A stretch of 64,000 nt of DNA, taken from assembly GCA_020796225.1 (NCBI GenBank), contig CM036768.1, positions 36,484,289 to 36,548,288 on the forward strand, written 5' to 3'. A model generated the notes under the pieces. That model worked only from the letters and a program-made list of their open reading frames with translations, was not told where the DNA came from and did no database searches. The stretch is from Arion vulgaris. Taxonomy: Eukaryota > Mollusca > Gastropoda > Stylommatophora > Arionidae. The position numbers and the translations under genes are program-made. Positions 1-9,640 of the stretch are shown one piece after another. How positions within the stretch are numbered: position 1 is the stretch's first letter; every line of letters starts with the position of its first letter.

Positions 1-99
1 ATAACTTCAAGTGTGCTAGGACTTCGAAAAGTTTGAAAACCACTGGGTTATATCAACGAGGATAAACATTGGAAATGAAAGTGGATACATTAAGTATGA

Positions 100-254
100 A
101 ACTGAACAGACATTTACATGTGGCTCGGAAATGTAATCCTGGAAGCAAGAGGAGTAGGGAAAGACATACAGAGACATGGAGACGAACTGTAGACTGAGAA
201 TATGAGGGAATGACTTGGAATGAACTAGGTTAGTTTGATAATGACAGGTTTCTA
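100..254 (+). mobile_element. LINE 3'-end remnant
   Basis: A short decayed stretch reads ETWRRTVD followed by a stop and then MTWNEL. This is the tail signature (GRP..TWRR...W..L) shared by the many non-LTR retrotransposon 3' ends in this window. It is too short and mutated to assign to a clade, and no catalytic domain is left. Confidence 0.4.
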
Positions 255-490
255 GTTAATTACATATCCGTTACAGGACTTTGCGAACCAACCCCAGCTT
301 TTAACGCTGTTTGTGATTTTCTAGGCATTATTACGTTCAGTAGTTTGCCATTGCTTTCTGAACGGGTGGTACCATCGTCCTTTGTTAAAATCCACGCAAA
401 CAATTTGCAACCAAACTGTCCGCAGCGTGATTGAACTCAGAACGTCGGGGTTAATAGACCAAGTCACTAACCCCTAAGCCACAGAGATTT
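255..490 (-). mobile_element. tRNA-headed SINE, family G
   Basis: Read on the minus strand it begins with a tRNA-like head containing a B-box-like GTTC(G)AATC. The body is shared with copies at 23175-23420, 30185-30285 and 55590-55790 (same strand) and 1835-1995 (opposite strand). Shared landmarks on the plus strand are TTTGCGAACCAACCCCAG and the CGTTCAGTA...TTGCC.TTGCTTTC block. Boundaries are approximate. Confidence 0.55.
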
Positions 491-559
491 AGTTGGGGGA
501 ATGTGCTGATACCGTATACGTCATGAAGAGTCAGAGAAGAAAATGCAGTACTAAAGATG

Positions 560-625
560 CAGTACTAAAGATGCAGTACTAGAGGTTGATCTTCGTCCTA
601 CTCCGACATCAGAGGTATTAATAAT
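560..625. repeat. short direct repeats and (ATT)n tract
   Basis: Three copies of a 15-base unit (GATGCAGTACTAAA/G) are followed by an ATT-rich run that borders the family B SINE. No gene signal is present. Confidence 0.6.
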
Positions 626-639
626 TATATTATTATTAT

Positions 640-892
640 TGGGTGTCTCTGTGGATAAGTGGTAAGCCCTTGCCTTGCGAGTCGAAGATCGTGGGTTCGA
701 ATCCGAACCGGGCCAATATATTAACGAGTGTATTTTTCCCAGAGATTTTCCTTAGGATTGTTGCTGGCGCTACAGAGTTCGTCTTTGTGCAATACTCTAG
801 GCAGGTGGCGTGCCATTTCTGCGGAGAGGGACCGAGCTATATGGGGCTAAAACCCGGTGCAATGTAGTTAATCATTGAGCTTTCTTCTTCTT
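640..892 (+). mobile_element. tRNA-derived SINE, family B
   Basis: The head resembles a tRNA: an A-box-like GTGGATAAGTGG and a B box GGTTCGAATCC. The body runs through TTGTTGCTGGCGCTACAGAGTT and CGGAGAGGGACCGAG to a CTTCTTCTTCTT tail. Other copies lie at 32692-32950 and 50622-50824 (minus) and 43108-43345 (plus). The 74-codon open frame inside it is only SINE sequence. Confidence 0.8.
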
Positions 893-1038
893 CTGGTTTA
901 CCCGCTATGAATTCAGGTGCAGCCAGGCCAACTATTTCGCTGCTTCTGACAGATTTTTGCGTGAAGGTTTGCTTTCCTTATCAGTGTCCCTCGCCATTCA
1001 GGCGAGCCTTCTCAGACTTCAGAGGTTATTGAGCTTTA
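893..1038 (-). mobile_element. partial SINE related to family E
   Basis: Shares the TTTTTGCGTGAA and TCGCCAT.CAGGCGA...GACTTCAGAGGT landmarks with the family E SINEs at 21.3, 57.2 and 63.5 kb, but lacks a clear tRNA head. Similar pieces lie near 4270-4345, 12290-12580 and 63130-63215. Confidence 0.5.
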
Positions 1039-1050
1039 AACCTCTTTGTT

Positions 1051-1263
1051 GTTGTTGCCCGTCTGCCCAGCGTGTTCGTAGCGCGTTGGACTACGGGTGA
1101 CTATCCTCTGTGTGTGCGGGTTCAATTCCGCGGGATGGCAGAAAAACCACAGATTCCCCAGATTTACGGTGTTCGTGGCACCGAACCGAAGGGTTACGAT
1201 GTCCATGGCACTGAGCCGAAGAGCTGAAAAGCTCAAGTGCCTCTGGATCGGGGAAAAAAAACC
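1051..1263 (+). mobile_element. tRNA-derived SINE, family A (full copy)
   Basis: The head GCCCGTCTGCCCAGCGTG with B box GGTTCAATTCC looks like a pol III promoter. The body has TTTACGGTGTTCGTGGCACC and the tail ends GGATCGGGGAAAAAAA. It is flanked by 12-bp target-site duplications (AACCTCTTTGTT at 1039-1050 and 1264-1275), direct evidence of LINE-type retroposition. At least 12 other copies lie in this window. Confidence 0.9.
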
Positions 1264-1275
1264 AACCTCTTTGTT

Positions 1276-1834
1276 ATTATTATAATTACAACCTAGCGTA
1301 GACATTCACCTGTACAATGAATTTGTCTTTTTAAGAAATGACTAAGGAATTCTAAGGAAGCACAGGGCAAGCAATGAAGACAATGAATATGGTAAATAAT
1401 TAGACAAGTAAACAAGTATTAAGAGTCTCCAGAAAAAAAAAATTGACCAAATACAGAATTCGAACCACAAACTTATTATTTCTTACAACACCCATTGTCT
1501 AGTCCTGCAGATGAGCGGTTTTTTTTCTGCATGGAACAAACTGAAAGAGAATGAAGATCAGAGGAGAGCTAGCTGGTTGTTCTATGGAAAAGAAAGGTCG
1601 GCTGCGTGACCAGGCAATATGTTCCTAAATAATGCTGTGTGGTTTGAATCATGTGTTTTGTAAAAAAAAAAATTGTTTTAATTACTTCCGGATAACCTTA
1701 ATACTTCTTGTTTACTGTTTATGTAATTACCATAGTGTTTCTCAACACTCGCCATCTACATTTCTTGTTCGAGCTGTTAAGGGAGGAGCGTGGAGAGATG
1801 CGTTATATGCTCGTGTAGACAATGTGTTCGTCTG
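1276..1834. other. no recognised feature
   Basis: AT-rich sequence with short A and T runs. I see no splice-bounded exon and no repeat shared with the rest of the window. The 104-codon plus-strand frame at 1632-1946 runs into the family G SINE and has no coding character. Confidence 0.5.
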
Positions 1835-1995
1835 TAGCTTAAGCTGTAGTGGGCCTGATCACAACCCAAGAGTGCCTGGTTCAAACTCCGCGGCGTGCAG
1901 TTTGGAAGCAATTTGTTCTTGTGGAATTTTACGAACGGTAAAATAGACCTCACCGTTCAGAAAGCAATGACAAACTACTGAACGTTTTAGTTGTA
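1835..1995 (+). mobile_element. SINE, family G
   Basis: Plus-strand copy with a tRNA-like head (GTCTGTAGCTTAAGC..., B-box-like GGTTCAAACTCC). The body reads GAAGCAATTTGTTC and the CCGTTCAGAAAGCAATG block. The 3' side matches the reverse complement of the 255-490 and 55590-55790 copies. Confidence 0.55.
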
Positions 1996-2091
1996 CCTAG
2001 AAAATCAACGATTTTTATTGTGGTTGATGCGAAATCCTGTAAAGGATATGCCACGATTTTCATTTCAAACGATAATACTTTAGATATGAGC

Positions 2092-2358
2092 TGCTTCTTC
2101 TTCTTCTACTTCAAACGCTTCATATCGACCACTTGTGAACCACTTTGTGTGATTTGTATGTAATCTGAGCCTAAGAGGGATTGTACGTTAAGTCAGTTAT
2201 GCGCCTACAAGTAGGCCAGCACATCCAATTTCTGCAATGTTTTTATTTCTAGGGTAGCTTCCTCAGTTCCTACAACAGTCGCCTCTTAGACATACCGTGT
2301 AGGTCGATCTGGTACTATTCTTTGCTCCCCTTGAGGATCAGGCACCACGCAGGGGGCA
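2092..2358 (-). mobile_element. SINE-like element, family D
   Basis: Plus strand starts with a CTTCTTCTTCTT tract (reverse of a GAAGAAGAA tail), then TCATATCGACCACTTGTGAACC, and ends at a CAGGCACCAC 5' head. The central TCTTAGACAT block is a decayed form of the GTCGTAAGAGGCGACT core seen in other family C and D copies. Confidence 0.7.
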
Positions 2359-2880
2359 GGTCAATATAGTATAATACTAAACATAGAAATACAAAATAAA
2401 AAGAGTTGGGGGAGAGAGATGTGTTATATGCACGTGTAAACAATAATACTTTAGAAATCAGCTAGTTCAAAGTTCAAATATTATCATTTGTAATATACAA
2501 CTGTCCCGCTACCACCTCATGCACATCTTATACAAGGCTTGAATGCAATTAATCATAGTTTCTGTACATCATCATCTACGTTAACAGCAACAACACACCA
2601 CCACAACATCTACGCCTCTTGTACAATAAATATACACACAAACACTACGTACAGATTAAGCAGGAATCCGAAGCGAAAATGGAAATCACCATAATACTCA
2701 CACGCCGTGCGACAGCTTGCGTGTTGTGTGAGCGAAAACGGGCAATGTAGAGGTAGATTGCCTTTACTGGAGCACTACGGGTTCGAAGACAATAGTTTAT
2801 ACAACTTTGGCACGCGAGTGGTAAACTTATATTGTTTCTGTTCATTGTGTTAACAGAGGGTTGTGGGAAGGGGGGGATAC
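2359..2880. other. no recognised feature
   Basis: Unique-looking sequence with an ACA-rich stretch around 2560-2645. The 88-codon minus-strand frame (2645-2911) runs into the neighbouring minisatellite and resembles no protein family I know. Confidence 0.4.
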
Positions 2881-3282
2881 AGCAGACTGAGATACCATCT
2901 ATACTACACATACAAGATTGGTACAGTAGACTGAGATACCATCTATACTACACATACAAGATTGGTACAGTAGACTGAGATACCATCTATACTACACATA
3001 CAAGATTGGTACAGCAGACTGAGACACCACTATACTACAGATACAAGATTGGTACAGCACACTAAGATACCATCTATACTACACATACAAGATTGGTACA
3101 GCACACTAAGATAACATCTATACTACACATACAAGATTGGTACAGCACACTAAGATACCATCTATACTACACATACAAGATCGGTACAGCAGACTGAGAC
3201 ACTATACTACAGATACAAGATCGATACAACAGACTGAGACACCATCTATATCACACATACAAGATTGGTATAACAAACTGAG
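2880..3282. repeat. minisatellite, about 46-bp unit
   Basis: About nine tandem copies of a unit built from AGACTGAGATACCATCTATA, CTACACATACAAGATTGGTA and CAGC. Some units carry small deletions or substitutions (AACATC, GATCGG). The array sits directly beside a family B SINE fragment. Confidence 0.9.
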
Positions 3283-3284
3283 AT

Positions 3285-3425
3285 GCAAAGCACACACTCC
3301 GTAGCTCCAACAATTATCCTAGGGATCTCATAAACAAATTATAAATGCGACTCGGTCCGGATTCGAATGCACAACCTTCACAATGGCAGGCAAACGTCTT
3401 AACCAACTCGTCAGATATCTCCCCA
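3285..3425 (-). mobile_element. SINE family B, 5' portion
   Basis: Plus strand holds AGCACACACTCCGTAGCTCCAA and a GGATTCGAATGCAC B-box complement, matching the reverse of family B. The distal body is missing. Confidence 0.6.
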
Positions 3426-3595
3426 TCCCCCACCTGAACAGATCTCAAACACGGGCTAACTTGGTTGATAGTAGCAAACGCAAGGAAAAAGATGATTTGA
3501 TTTTTTGTTGAAAAGAATGAGGGTTATAAATGTATTTATAAATAGCTTTGTTAAAGAAACTGTAATGTATTGATGATATAGTGTTAGGGGCACTT

Positions 3596-3770
3596 TCAGT
3601 ACTATGTTCTATAGGAAATGATGAATTGAATAATGAATTGAATGGTGAACGGAATGATAAACTGAATGATGAATTCAACGATGAACTGAATGGTGAATTC
3701 AATGATGATTACAACGTTGAATTAAATAATGAATTCAACGCTGAACTCAATGATGAACTGACAAAATGTA
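3596..3770 (+). repeat. degenerate 12-bp tandem repeat
   Basis: A run of AATGATGAA/C.TGAATGATG units translates as a monotonous N-D/E-E-L-N pattern. The regular frame comes from a repeat length divisible by three. No start context, splice site or homologue suggests a protein. Confidence 0.7.
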
Positions 3771-3887
3771 ATATGAATGGTAGTACTGTTCAAGGGTTTG
3801 TTCCATTGAGAATAAAAATGACTAAGTGAGATAAGGGACGCAGATTAGCGAAGTCAACAGTATGCTTCGTTAGTAACCAAGTACCAT

Positions 3888-4143
3888 TCTTCTTGTTCTT
3901 TGCGTTCGTTCTTTACAAACCAATTTTAATCACTCTTTGTGATATGTTTGATCTTTGCCAAGAACGTGTATATGTTGCACATTGGTTTAGTAGGCCCCTA
4001 AACGCATAGACTTCTACACGTTTAGGACACGTGCATCCGATTTCAGCCAAACCTTCTTAGTCACCTCTTACGACATGCATGGCAGGTAACAGTGGTTCTA
4101 TTCTTTAAACCCCAAATTTGGGCACCGGTAACCACTCGGGCGA
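3888..4143 (-). mobile_element. SINE-like element, family C (with TSD)
   Basis: Minus-strand copy with head CCCGAGTGGTTACCGG, core GTCGTAAGAGGTGACT and tail AAGAACGAACGCAAAG...AAGAA. The 10-bp duplication CAAGTACCAT flanks it at 3878-3887 and 4144-4153. Families C and D share the GTCGTAAGAGGCGACT core and the CACAAAGAGTG block, so they are related. Confidence 0.88.
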
Positions 4144-4363
4144 CAAGTACCATGCTAATTTCATGGTTTTAGGTCAACTTAAGCCAAACAAAACTTTCGT
4201 TGTACACATGGTAAACGGTTATACTACAGGTTTCCTGATTCTTTACTTGGGAATATAAATTACAAGTACCTCAGAAGTCAGGATACGGGTCACCAGAATA
4301 GCGAGGGACACTAATGATAAGGAACGCTATCCTTCGCGCAAAAATCAGTCAGATGTATCATAT

Positions 4364-4562
4364 TTTTTTCGATCCAGAAGCACTTGGGCTTTCAGCTCTT
4401 CGGCTCAGTAAGATGGACATCGTAAACCTTCGGTTCGGTGTCACGAACACAGTAAATCTGGAGAACATGTGGCTTTTCATCCAGACCGCGGAATCGAACC
4501 ACACTCACAGGGGGCTTGTAACCCGTCGTCTAACGCGCTACGGACACGCTGTGCAGTCGGAT
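4364..4562 (-). mobile_element. SINE family A (with TSD)
   Basis: Reverse of the family A consensus, starting at a T-run plus GATCCAGAAGCACTTG and ending at the CGTAGCGCG head. The 11-bp duplication ATGTATCATAT flanks it at 4353-4363 and 4563-4573. Confidence 0.88.
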
Positions 4563-4612
4563 ATGTATCATATTATATGTCAAGACTACGCTGATATTTA
4601 GAGCGAGCAAAC

Positions 4613-4873
4613 TCGCACGTGTGGTGCCGGGACCCGCAAGGGAAGCAAAGAATAGTACCACTGCGTCCTACAACGCATGTCGTAAGAGGCGATTGATGTA
4701 GGACCTAGGGAAGTTACACTATTAAATAAAAAGAGTCACAGAAATTGGATGTGCTGGTCTACGTGTAGACGCATAACTGGCACAACGTAAAATCACTCAA
4801 TGGCTCAGATCACATACATAACACACACAGAGTGGTTAACAAGTGGTCGATATGGAGCGCTTGAAGAAGAATA
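4613..4873 (+). mobile_element. SINE-like element, family D
   Basis: Head CACGTGTGGTGCCGGGACCC, core CATGTCGTAAGAGGCGATTG, body GGCACAACGTA...AATC and tail GGAGCGCTTGAAGAAGAA. It sits just downstream of exon 7 of the E-protein gene, in the following intron. Confidence 0.85.
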
Positions 4874-4883
4874 ACGGACGAAC

Positions 4884-4993
4884 TAAAAATGAGAGAGAGA
4901 GAGAGAGGAGGGGGAGGGATACATGTGATGTACATGAGTAATCAACAGAACACCAAATACAGATAGAAGAATAACGAACGAACTAAAAAAATG

Positions 4994-5047
<54 letters not shown>

Positions 5048-5200
5048 CAAGAGAGAGAGAACGAGAGAGAGAGAGAGAGAGCAGAGCGAGAGAGAGAGCA
5101 ATAGAGAGAGAGAAAATGAGGAGAGAGAGAGCGAGAGAGAGAGCGAGAGAGAGAGCGAGAGAGAGAGCGAGAGAAAGCGAGAGAGAGAGAGGATACAACC
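4884..5200. repeat. (GA)n-rich simple sequence in two blocks
   Basis: Long GAGAGA runs with GAGC interruptions, plus a duplicated spacer (ATCAACAGAACACCAAATAC and neighbours at about 4940 and 5198). In the sense direction of the host gene this is a CU-rich tract that begins about 40 bases past the exon 7 donor site. The Leu/Ser-rich minus-strand frames here are artefacts of the dinucleotide repeat. Confidence 0.92.
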
Positions 5201-5238
5201 AACAGAACACCAAATACAGATAGAAGAATAACACTTAC

Positions 5239-5291
5239 CGAATTGTTCTTTCTCCTTTTTGAATCTGAATATTTCTCACTAGATCTGCCTC
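5239..5291 (-). CDS. TCF3/4/12: E-protein exon 7 (basic, possible NLS)
   Basis: Minus-strand internal exon of 53 bases entered in phase 1 and left in phase 0. The acceptor is TTTCTTTCCATCCCAG and the donor is TCG/gtaagtg. It encodes 18 residues ending SDSKRRKNNS. The KRRK cluster sits where vertebrate E-proteins have a basic KKVRK stretch after the R-R-P-L block, so a nuclear localisation role is plausible (inference). The exon is small and lies between two long CT-rich arrays on the sense strand (4884-5200 after it, 5660-7640 before it). It is the last exon visible; I found no downstream exon in 1-5238. Confidence 0.78.
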
Positions 5292-5321
5292 CTGGGATGG
5301 AAAGAAAAGAAATAGAACAAA

Positions 5322-5632
5322 TATGATATGAATCTATTCATATTTCTATCATTAGGAGACGAAGATGGGAGGTGGTTTGGACATGTATGTCGTATGCCAG
5401 TGGGAGCATTGGCTAGGTCAGCTTCTAGATGGACATTGGATGGGAAGTTAAGGCCTGGACGTCCAAAGGAAACGTGGAGAAGAACGGTGGAGAGAGAGTT
5501 GAAGGAGTGTTGCCTGACATGGAAGACGGTTGGTAGAAAGACAGCAAAACGGCAACAGTGGAGGTCTCTTGTGGAAGCTTTATGTGTCAATCGGGACACG
5601 ATGAGGATAGAGATAGATAGATTTATATTTCT
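5322..5632 (+). mobile_element. LINE C-terminal fragment (ALARxxxRW type)
   Basis: The plus-strand frame reads RWFGHVCRMPVGALAR, then GRPKETWRRTVERELKE, then QWRSLVEALCVN. This is the extreme C-terminus of a non-LTR retrotransposon reverse transcriptase. No catalytic motif is present, so it is a dead 5'-truncated copy. A GATAGATAGAT tail follows. A second copy lies on the minus strand at 9320-9640 and a third tail at 33823-33895. Confidence 0.85.
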
Positions 5633-5659
5633 AGGATATCCATTCTGGATTATTGGCTG

Positions 5660-7385
5660 AAGGATGAGAGACAGAAAGGATGAGAGACAGAAAGGGATGA
5701 GAGACAGAGAGGATGAGAGCAGGAGGAAGAGACAGAGAGAGATGAGAGACAGAGAGATGAGAGACAGAGAGAAGAAGAAGAGAGGAAGAGAGACAGAGAG
5801 GGATGAGAGACAGAGAGGAAGAGAGACAGAGAGGATGAGAGACAGAGAGGATGAGAGACAGAGAGGATGAGAGACAGAAGGATGAGAGACAGAAAGGGAT
5901 GAGAGACAGAGAGGGATGAGAGACAGAAAGGGATGAGAGACAGAGAGGGATGAGAGACAGAGAGATGAGAGACAGAGAGAGATGAGAGACAGAGAGGATG
6001 AGAGACAGAGAGGATGAGAGACAGAGAGGGATGAGAGACAGAGAGGGATGAGAGACAGAGAGAGATGAGAGACAGAGAAGGATGAGAGACAGAGAGAGAT
6101 GAGAGACAGAGAGAGATGAGAGACAGAGAGGATGAGAGACAGAGAGGGATGAGAGACAGAGAGGATGAGAGACAGAGAGGGATGAGAGACAGAGAGGGAT
6201 GAGAGACAGAGAAGGATGAGAGACAGAGAGAGATGAGAGACAGAGAGAGATGAGAGAGATGAGAGACAGAAAGAGATGAGAGACAGAGAGAGATCAGAGA
6301 GACAGAGATGAGAGACAGAGAGAGATGAGAGACAGAAAGAGATGAGAGACAGAGAGAGATGAGAGACAGAAAGAGATGAGAGACAGAAGGGATGAGAGAC
6401 AGAGAGAGGAAGAGAGAGACAGAGAGGGATGAGAGACAGAGAGAGATGAGAGACAGAGAGGATGAGAGACAGAGAGGGATGAGAGACAGAGAGGGATGAG
6501 AGACAGAGAGGGAAGAGAGACAGAGAGGATGAGAGACAGAAAGGGATGAGAGACAGAGAGGGATGAGAGACAGAGAGGGATGAGAGACAGAGAGGGATGA
6601 GAGACAGAGAGGGATGAGAGACGAGAGGGATGAGAGACAGAGAGGGATGAGAGACAGAGAGAGGATAGAGAGACAGATAGGGATGAGAGACAGAGAGGGA
6701 TGAGAGACAGAGAGGGGTGAGAGACAGAGAGGGATGAGAGACAGAGAGGGATGAGAGAGAGAGATGATAGACAGAGAGGGATGAGAGACAGAGAGAGATG
6801 ATAGACAGAGAGGGATGAGAGACGGAGAAGGATGAAAGACGGAGAGGGATGAGAGACAGAGAGGGATGAGAGACAGAGAAGGATGAGAGACAGAGAAGGA
6901 TGAGAGACAGAGAAGGATGAGAGACAGAGAGGGATGAGAGACAGAGAAGGATGAGAGACAGAGAAGGATGAGAGACAGAGAGGGATGAGAGACAGAGAGG
7001 GATGAGAGACAGAGAAGGATGAGAGACAGAAAGGGATGAGAGACAGAGAAGGATGAGAGACAGAGAGGGATGAGAGACAGAAAGGGATGAGAGACAGAAA
7101 GGGATGAGAGGGATGAGAGACAGAGAGGGATGAGAGGATGAGAGACAGAGAGGGATGAGAGACAGAGAGGGATGAGAGAGGGATGAGAGACAGAAAGGGA
7201 TGAGAGACAGAGAGGGATGAGAGATAGAAAGGGATGAGAGACAGAGAGGGATGAGAGACAGAGAGGGATGAGAGACAGAAAGGGATGAGAGACAGAAAGG
7301 GATGAGAGACAGAGAGGGATGAGAGACAGAAGGGATGAGAGACAGAAAGGATGATAGAAAGAAAGAATGAGCAGAAGATGGAACA
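5660..7385. repeat. large polypurine minisatellite (16-18 bp unit)
   Basis: About 100 tandem copies of GATGAGAGACAGAGAGGG and variants (AGAAAGG, AGAGAGA). On the minus strand this gives very long Ser/Leu-rich open frames (over 500 codons) only because the repeat lacks stops; they are not genes. In the sense direction of the E-protein gene the array is pure CU-rich sequence in the intron just before exon 7. Confidence 0.95.
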
Positions 7386-7640
7386 TCTGGATTAAAAGTT
7401 AGTATGAGAGACAGAAAAGGTGAAGACAAAAAAGGGAATGAAAGAATGAAAAGATGAACAGATTAAAAAGATGAGAGACAGAAAAGGATGACAGTCAGAA
7501 AAGAATGAAAGACAGAAAAGGATGAAGACAGAAAATGATGACAGCAGAAAGATGACAGACAGAAAAGGACTGACAGCAGAAAATGATGACAGACAGAAAA
7601 GGATGACAGACAGAAAAGGATGACAGAAGATTGAAACAGT
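7386..7640. repeat. diverged edge of the minisatellite
   Basis: Same theme in a drifted form: GATGACAGACAGAAAAGG units with irregular spacing. It looks like the older border of the adjoining array. Confidence 0.8.
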
Positions 7641-7743
7641 GAAAGAAATGAACACAAGAGAAATTAAGTTAATAAAAATGGACATGACAGTCTGTTGTGG
7701 TCTACTCTTGCTTATTGCCACTAACATTACTTAACAGTATAAA

Positions 7744-7945
7744 ATAAAAAGAGATCAGGTACTAGAGCCAAGGGAAGACCAAGAAAAAGATGGATAGACA
7801 ATATCAAGACCACTCTACATAAAAACAGATATAACACAACAAGGGCGACTCATCTGGCCCTGGAACGTATATTAAAGCTCCCACCCCTACGCTTAACGGC
7901 AAGAGTGGACAACCAATACCATCGTCCATCTGGGAAATGACAATA
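7744..7945 (+). mobile_element. LINE C-terminal fragment (LPSLRLTARVD type)
   Basis: Plus-strand pieces read KKRSGTRAKGRPRKRWID then a second block ending ALERILKLPPLRLTAR. The same tail occurs at 16180-16460 (plus) and 55300-55600 (minus), which defines a distinct LINE 3'-end family in this genome. Confidence 0.8.
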
Positions 7946-8002
7946 GACTTAAGTATGTCATTCACAGTACCGTATGCCATCTCTAACCATCTTTAAAAAG
8001 TT

Positions 8003-8247
8003 ATCTTCTTCTTCGTTCTTTATGACCAATTGTAATCACTCTTTGTGATATGTTTGATCTTTGCCAAGAACGTATATACGTTGCACATTTGTTTGTAGGC
8101 CCCTAAACGCATAGACTTCTACACGTTTAGGACAAATGCATCCGATTTCAGCCACACCTCCCTAGTCGCCTCTTACGACATGCGTGGCAGGTAACAGTGG
8201 TTCTATTCTTTACACCCCAAATTTGGGCCCCGGTAACCACTCGGGCG
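8003..8247 (-). mobile_element. SINE-like element, family C (with TSD)
   Basis: Reverse copy with the CTTCTTCTTC tail complement, core AGTCGCCTCTTACGACATG and head complement CGGTAACCACTCGGGC. The 11-bp duplication TTTAAAAAGTT lies at 7992-8002 and 8248-8258. Confidence 0.88.
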
Positions 8248-8356
8248 TTTAAAAAGTTGTAAAAGTTATAATAGCCCCTAGCCCACTGGAAGTCACTATG
8301 TCAATGCACTTCAAACGTCACAGAAACCAAATGAATACTATTAAAATTGTCCCTAC

Positions 8357-8462
8357 CTCTGACTGATTCTTCCAAAGGCCGCTTGTTATAAGAAAAGTAT
8401 GGTGGGCATGTGGTCTTGCCTCCTGTCATGGCATCCGGGGACAGAGTATTACCCAGCATACC
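8357..8462 (-). CDS. TCF3/4/12: E-protein exon 6
   Basis: Minus-strand exon of 106 bases, entered in phase 0 and left in phase 1. Acceptor CATCTTGCAG, donor AGAG/gtaggg. It starts GMLGNTLSPDAMTGGK and ends YNKRPLEESVR. In vertebrate TCF4/TCF12 the equivalent part carries a P.K.G..YY.(F/Y).....RRRPLH block, so the Y-F-S-Y-N-K-R-P-L run here is a fair match. The start and end phases fit exons 5 and 7 exactly. The family C SINE at 8003-8247 ends about 110 bases beyond the donor. Confidence 0.85.
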
Positions 8463-8659
8463 CTGCAAGATGAAGGAAAAATGGCAATGAATGAGAAATC
8501 AAAGATTCAAAGTAAAAAGATAACACACCATACACTGCAACTTAGTTAGCTTGGTAGGTAGCTCATTATTTATTCAGTTAGGTTTGGTAGTGTTTATAGA
8601 GTTGAGAGTTTATATTTCAGTTGATACTTGTTTAGTTTAAATTTAACTTTAATTGTTAG

Positions 8660-8822
8660 CAGTGGCGGCTCGTCATTAAGGCCAGTAGGCCGGGCCCCAC
8701 AAAAATAATGTATAACGTGTATTTATTATTTTATAAATTAAAATATAGCAATCCAAAACCATGATTTTTGGGGAAAATTTGTGTCTGGTCCCACCAACAA
8801 ACATGATCACGAGCCGCCACTG
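8660..8822. mobile_element. hAT-type MITE
   Basis: Terminal inverted repeats CAGTGGCGGCTCGT and its complement ACGAGCCGCCACTG bound a 163-bp AT-rich body. The 8-bp duplication ATTGTTAG flanks it exactly (8652-8659 and 8823-8830). An 8-bp TSD and a CAGTGG terminus are typical of the hAT superfamily. It has no coding capacity. Sister copies lie at 20299, 38848 and 45316. Confidence 0.93.
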
Positions 8823-8879
8823 ATTGTTAGTTTTGGCTTAGAATAGTGTCAGTTTAGTTTTTGTATCTATCTATCTATA

Positions 8880-9318
8880 GTACTCCAATGCTATATTGAA
8901 CCAATTCTTATGTATGGCAGCGAATCATGGACACTGAACAAACAATCAATACGATCATTGGAAGCCACAGAGATGTGGTTTTACAGAAGAATGTTGAGAA
9001 TTCCATGGACAGCAAAGAAAACAAACGTGGAGGTTTTAAATCAGGCCTGCACACAAAGAAACCTTATCAAAAGAATAAGAATCCGACAATCAAGGTTCTT
9101 CGGGCATATAATGCGAAGAGAAGGTTTAGAACATTTGGTGACTACAGGTAAAATTCAGGAAGGAGAGATCGTGGAAGACAGAGGAGAAGATGTTGGATGG
9201 CCTGACATCATGGTTCGACAAAATATCGACGTCAGAACTGATTACATGCACCAAGCAAAGAGAGTTGTGGAGAGACATGATCGCCTACGCAGGCAGGCAT
9301 GGCACTTGATTGATTGAT
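8880..9318 (+). mobile_element. LINE C-terminal fragment (SESWTL type)
   Basis: Frame reads YGSESWTLNKQ..., RRMLRIPWTAKKTNVEVL, RFFGHIMRREGLEHLVTTGK, then GEDVGWPDI and RLRRQAWHL. This is the RT tail plus C-terminus of a non-LTR element. It is joined directly to an inverted tail of another LINE type at 9320. Related pieces lie at 14770-14990, 43380-43850 and 53900-54300. Confidence 0.85.
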
Positions 9319-9319
9319 C

Positions 9320-9640
9320 TATCTATACCCTCTTTATGTCCCGATTGACACGTACGGCTTCCACAAGAGACTTCCACTGTCGCCATTCTGCTGCCTTTCT
9401 ACCAACCGTCTCCCACGTCAGGCCACACTCCTTCAACTCTCTCTCCAACGTTCTTCTCCGTGTTTCTTTTGGACGTCCAGCCCTCTTCTTCACATCCGCT
9501 GTCCATCTGAGAATTGTTCTAGCTAATGCCCCCACTGGCATACGACATACATGTCCAAACCACCTCCATCTTCATCTCTTAATGATGGTCTCCAAGGATG
9601 CACAGTCTGTTCGTTTCAAAAGCTCCTCATTTGTTATGGT
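9320..9640 (-). mobile_element. LINE C-terminal fragment (ALARxxxRW type)
   Basis: Minus-strand frame MPVGALARTILRWTADVK, then GRPKETRRRTLERELKE, then QWKSLVEAVRVNRD. It is homologous to the 5322-5632 copy but in the opposite direction. Confidence 0.82.

Noticed and set aside
641..715. Possible functional tRNA genes (B-box-like motifs at 680-712, 1120-1140, 21350, 29280, 43150)
   Set aside because: All are heads of dispersed SINEs with bodies and tails, and they do not fold into complete cloverleafs by inspection.
5279..7429. Minus-strand open frames of 716 and 578 codons, Ser/Leu/His-rich
   Set aside because: They are the translation of a 16-18 bp stop-free minisatellite in overlapping frames; the open length is a property of the unit, not of selection.
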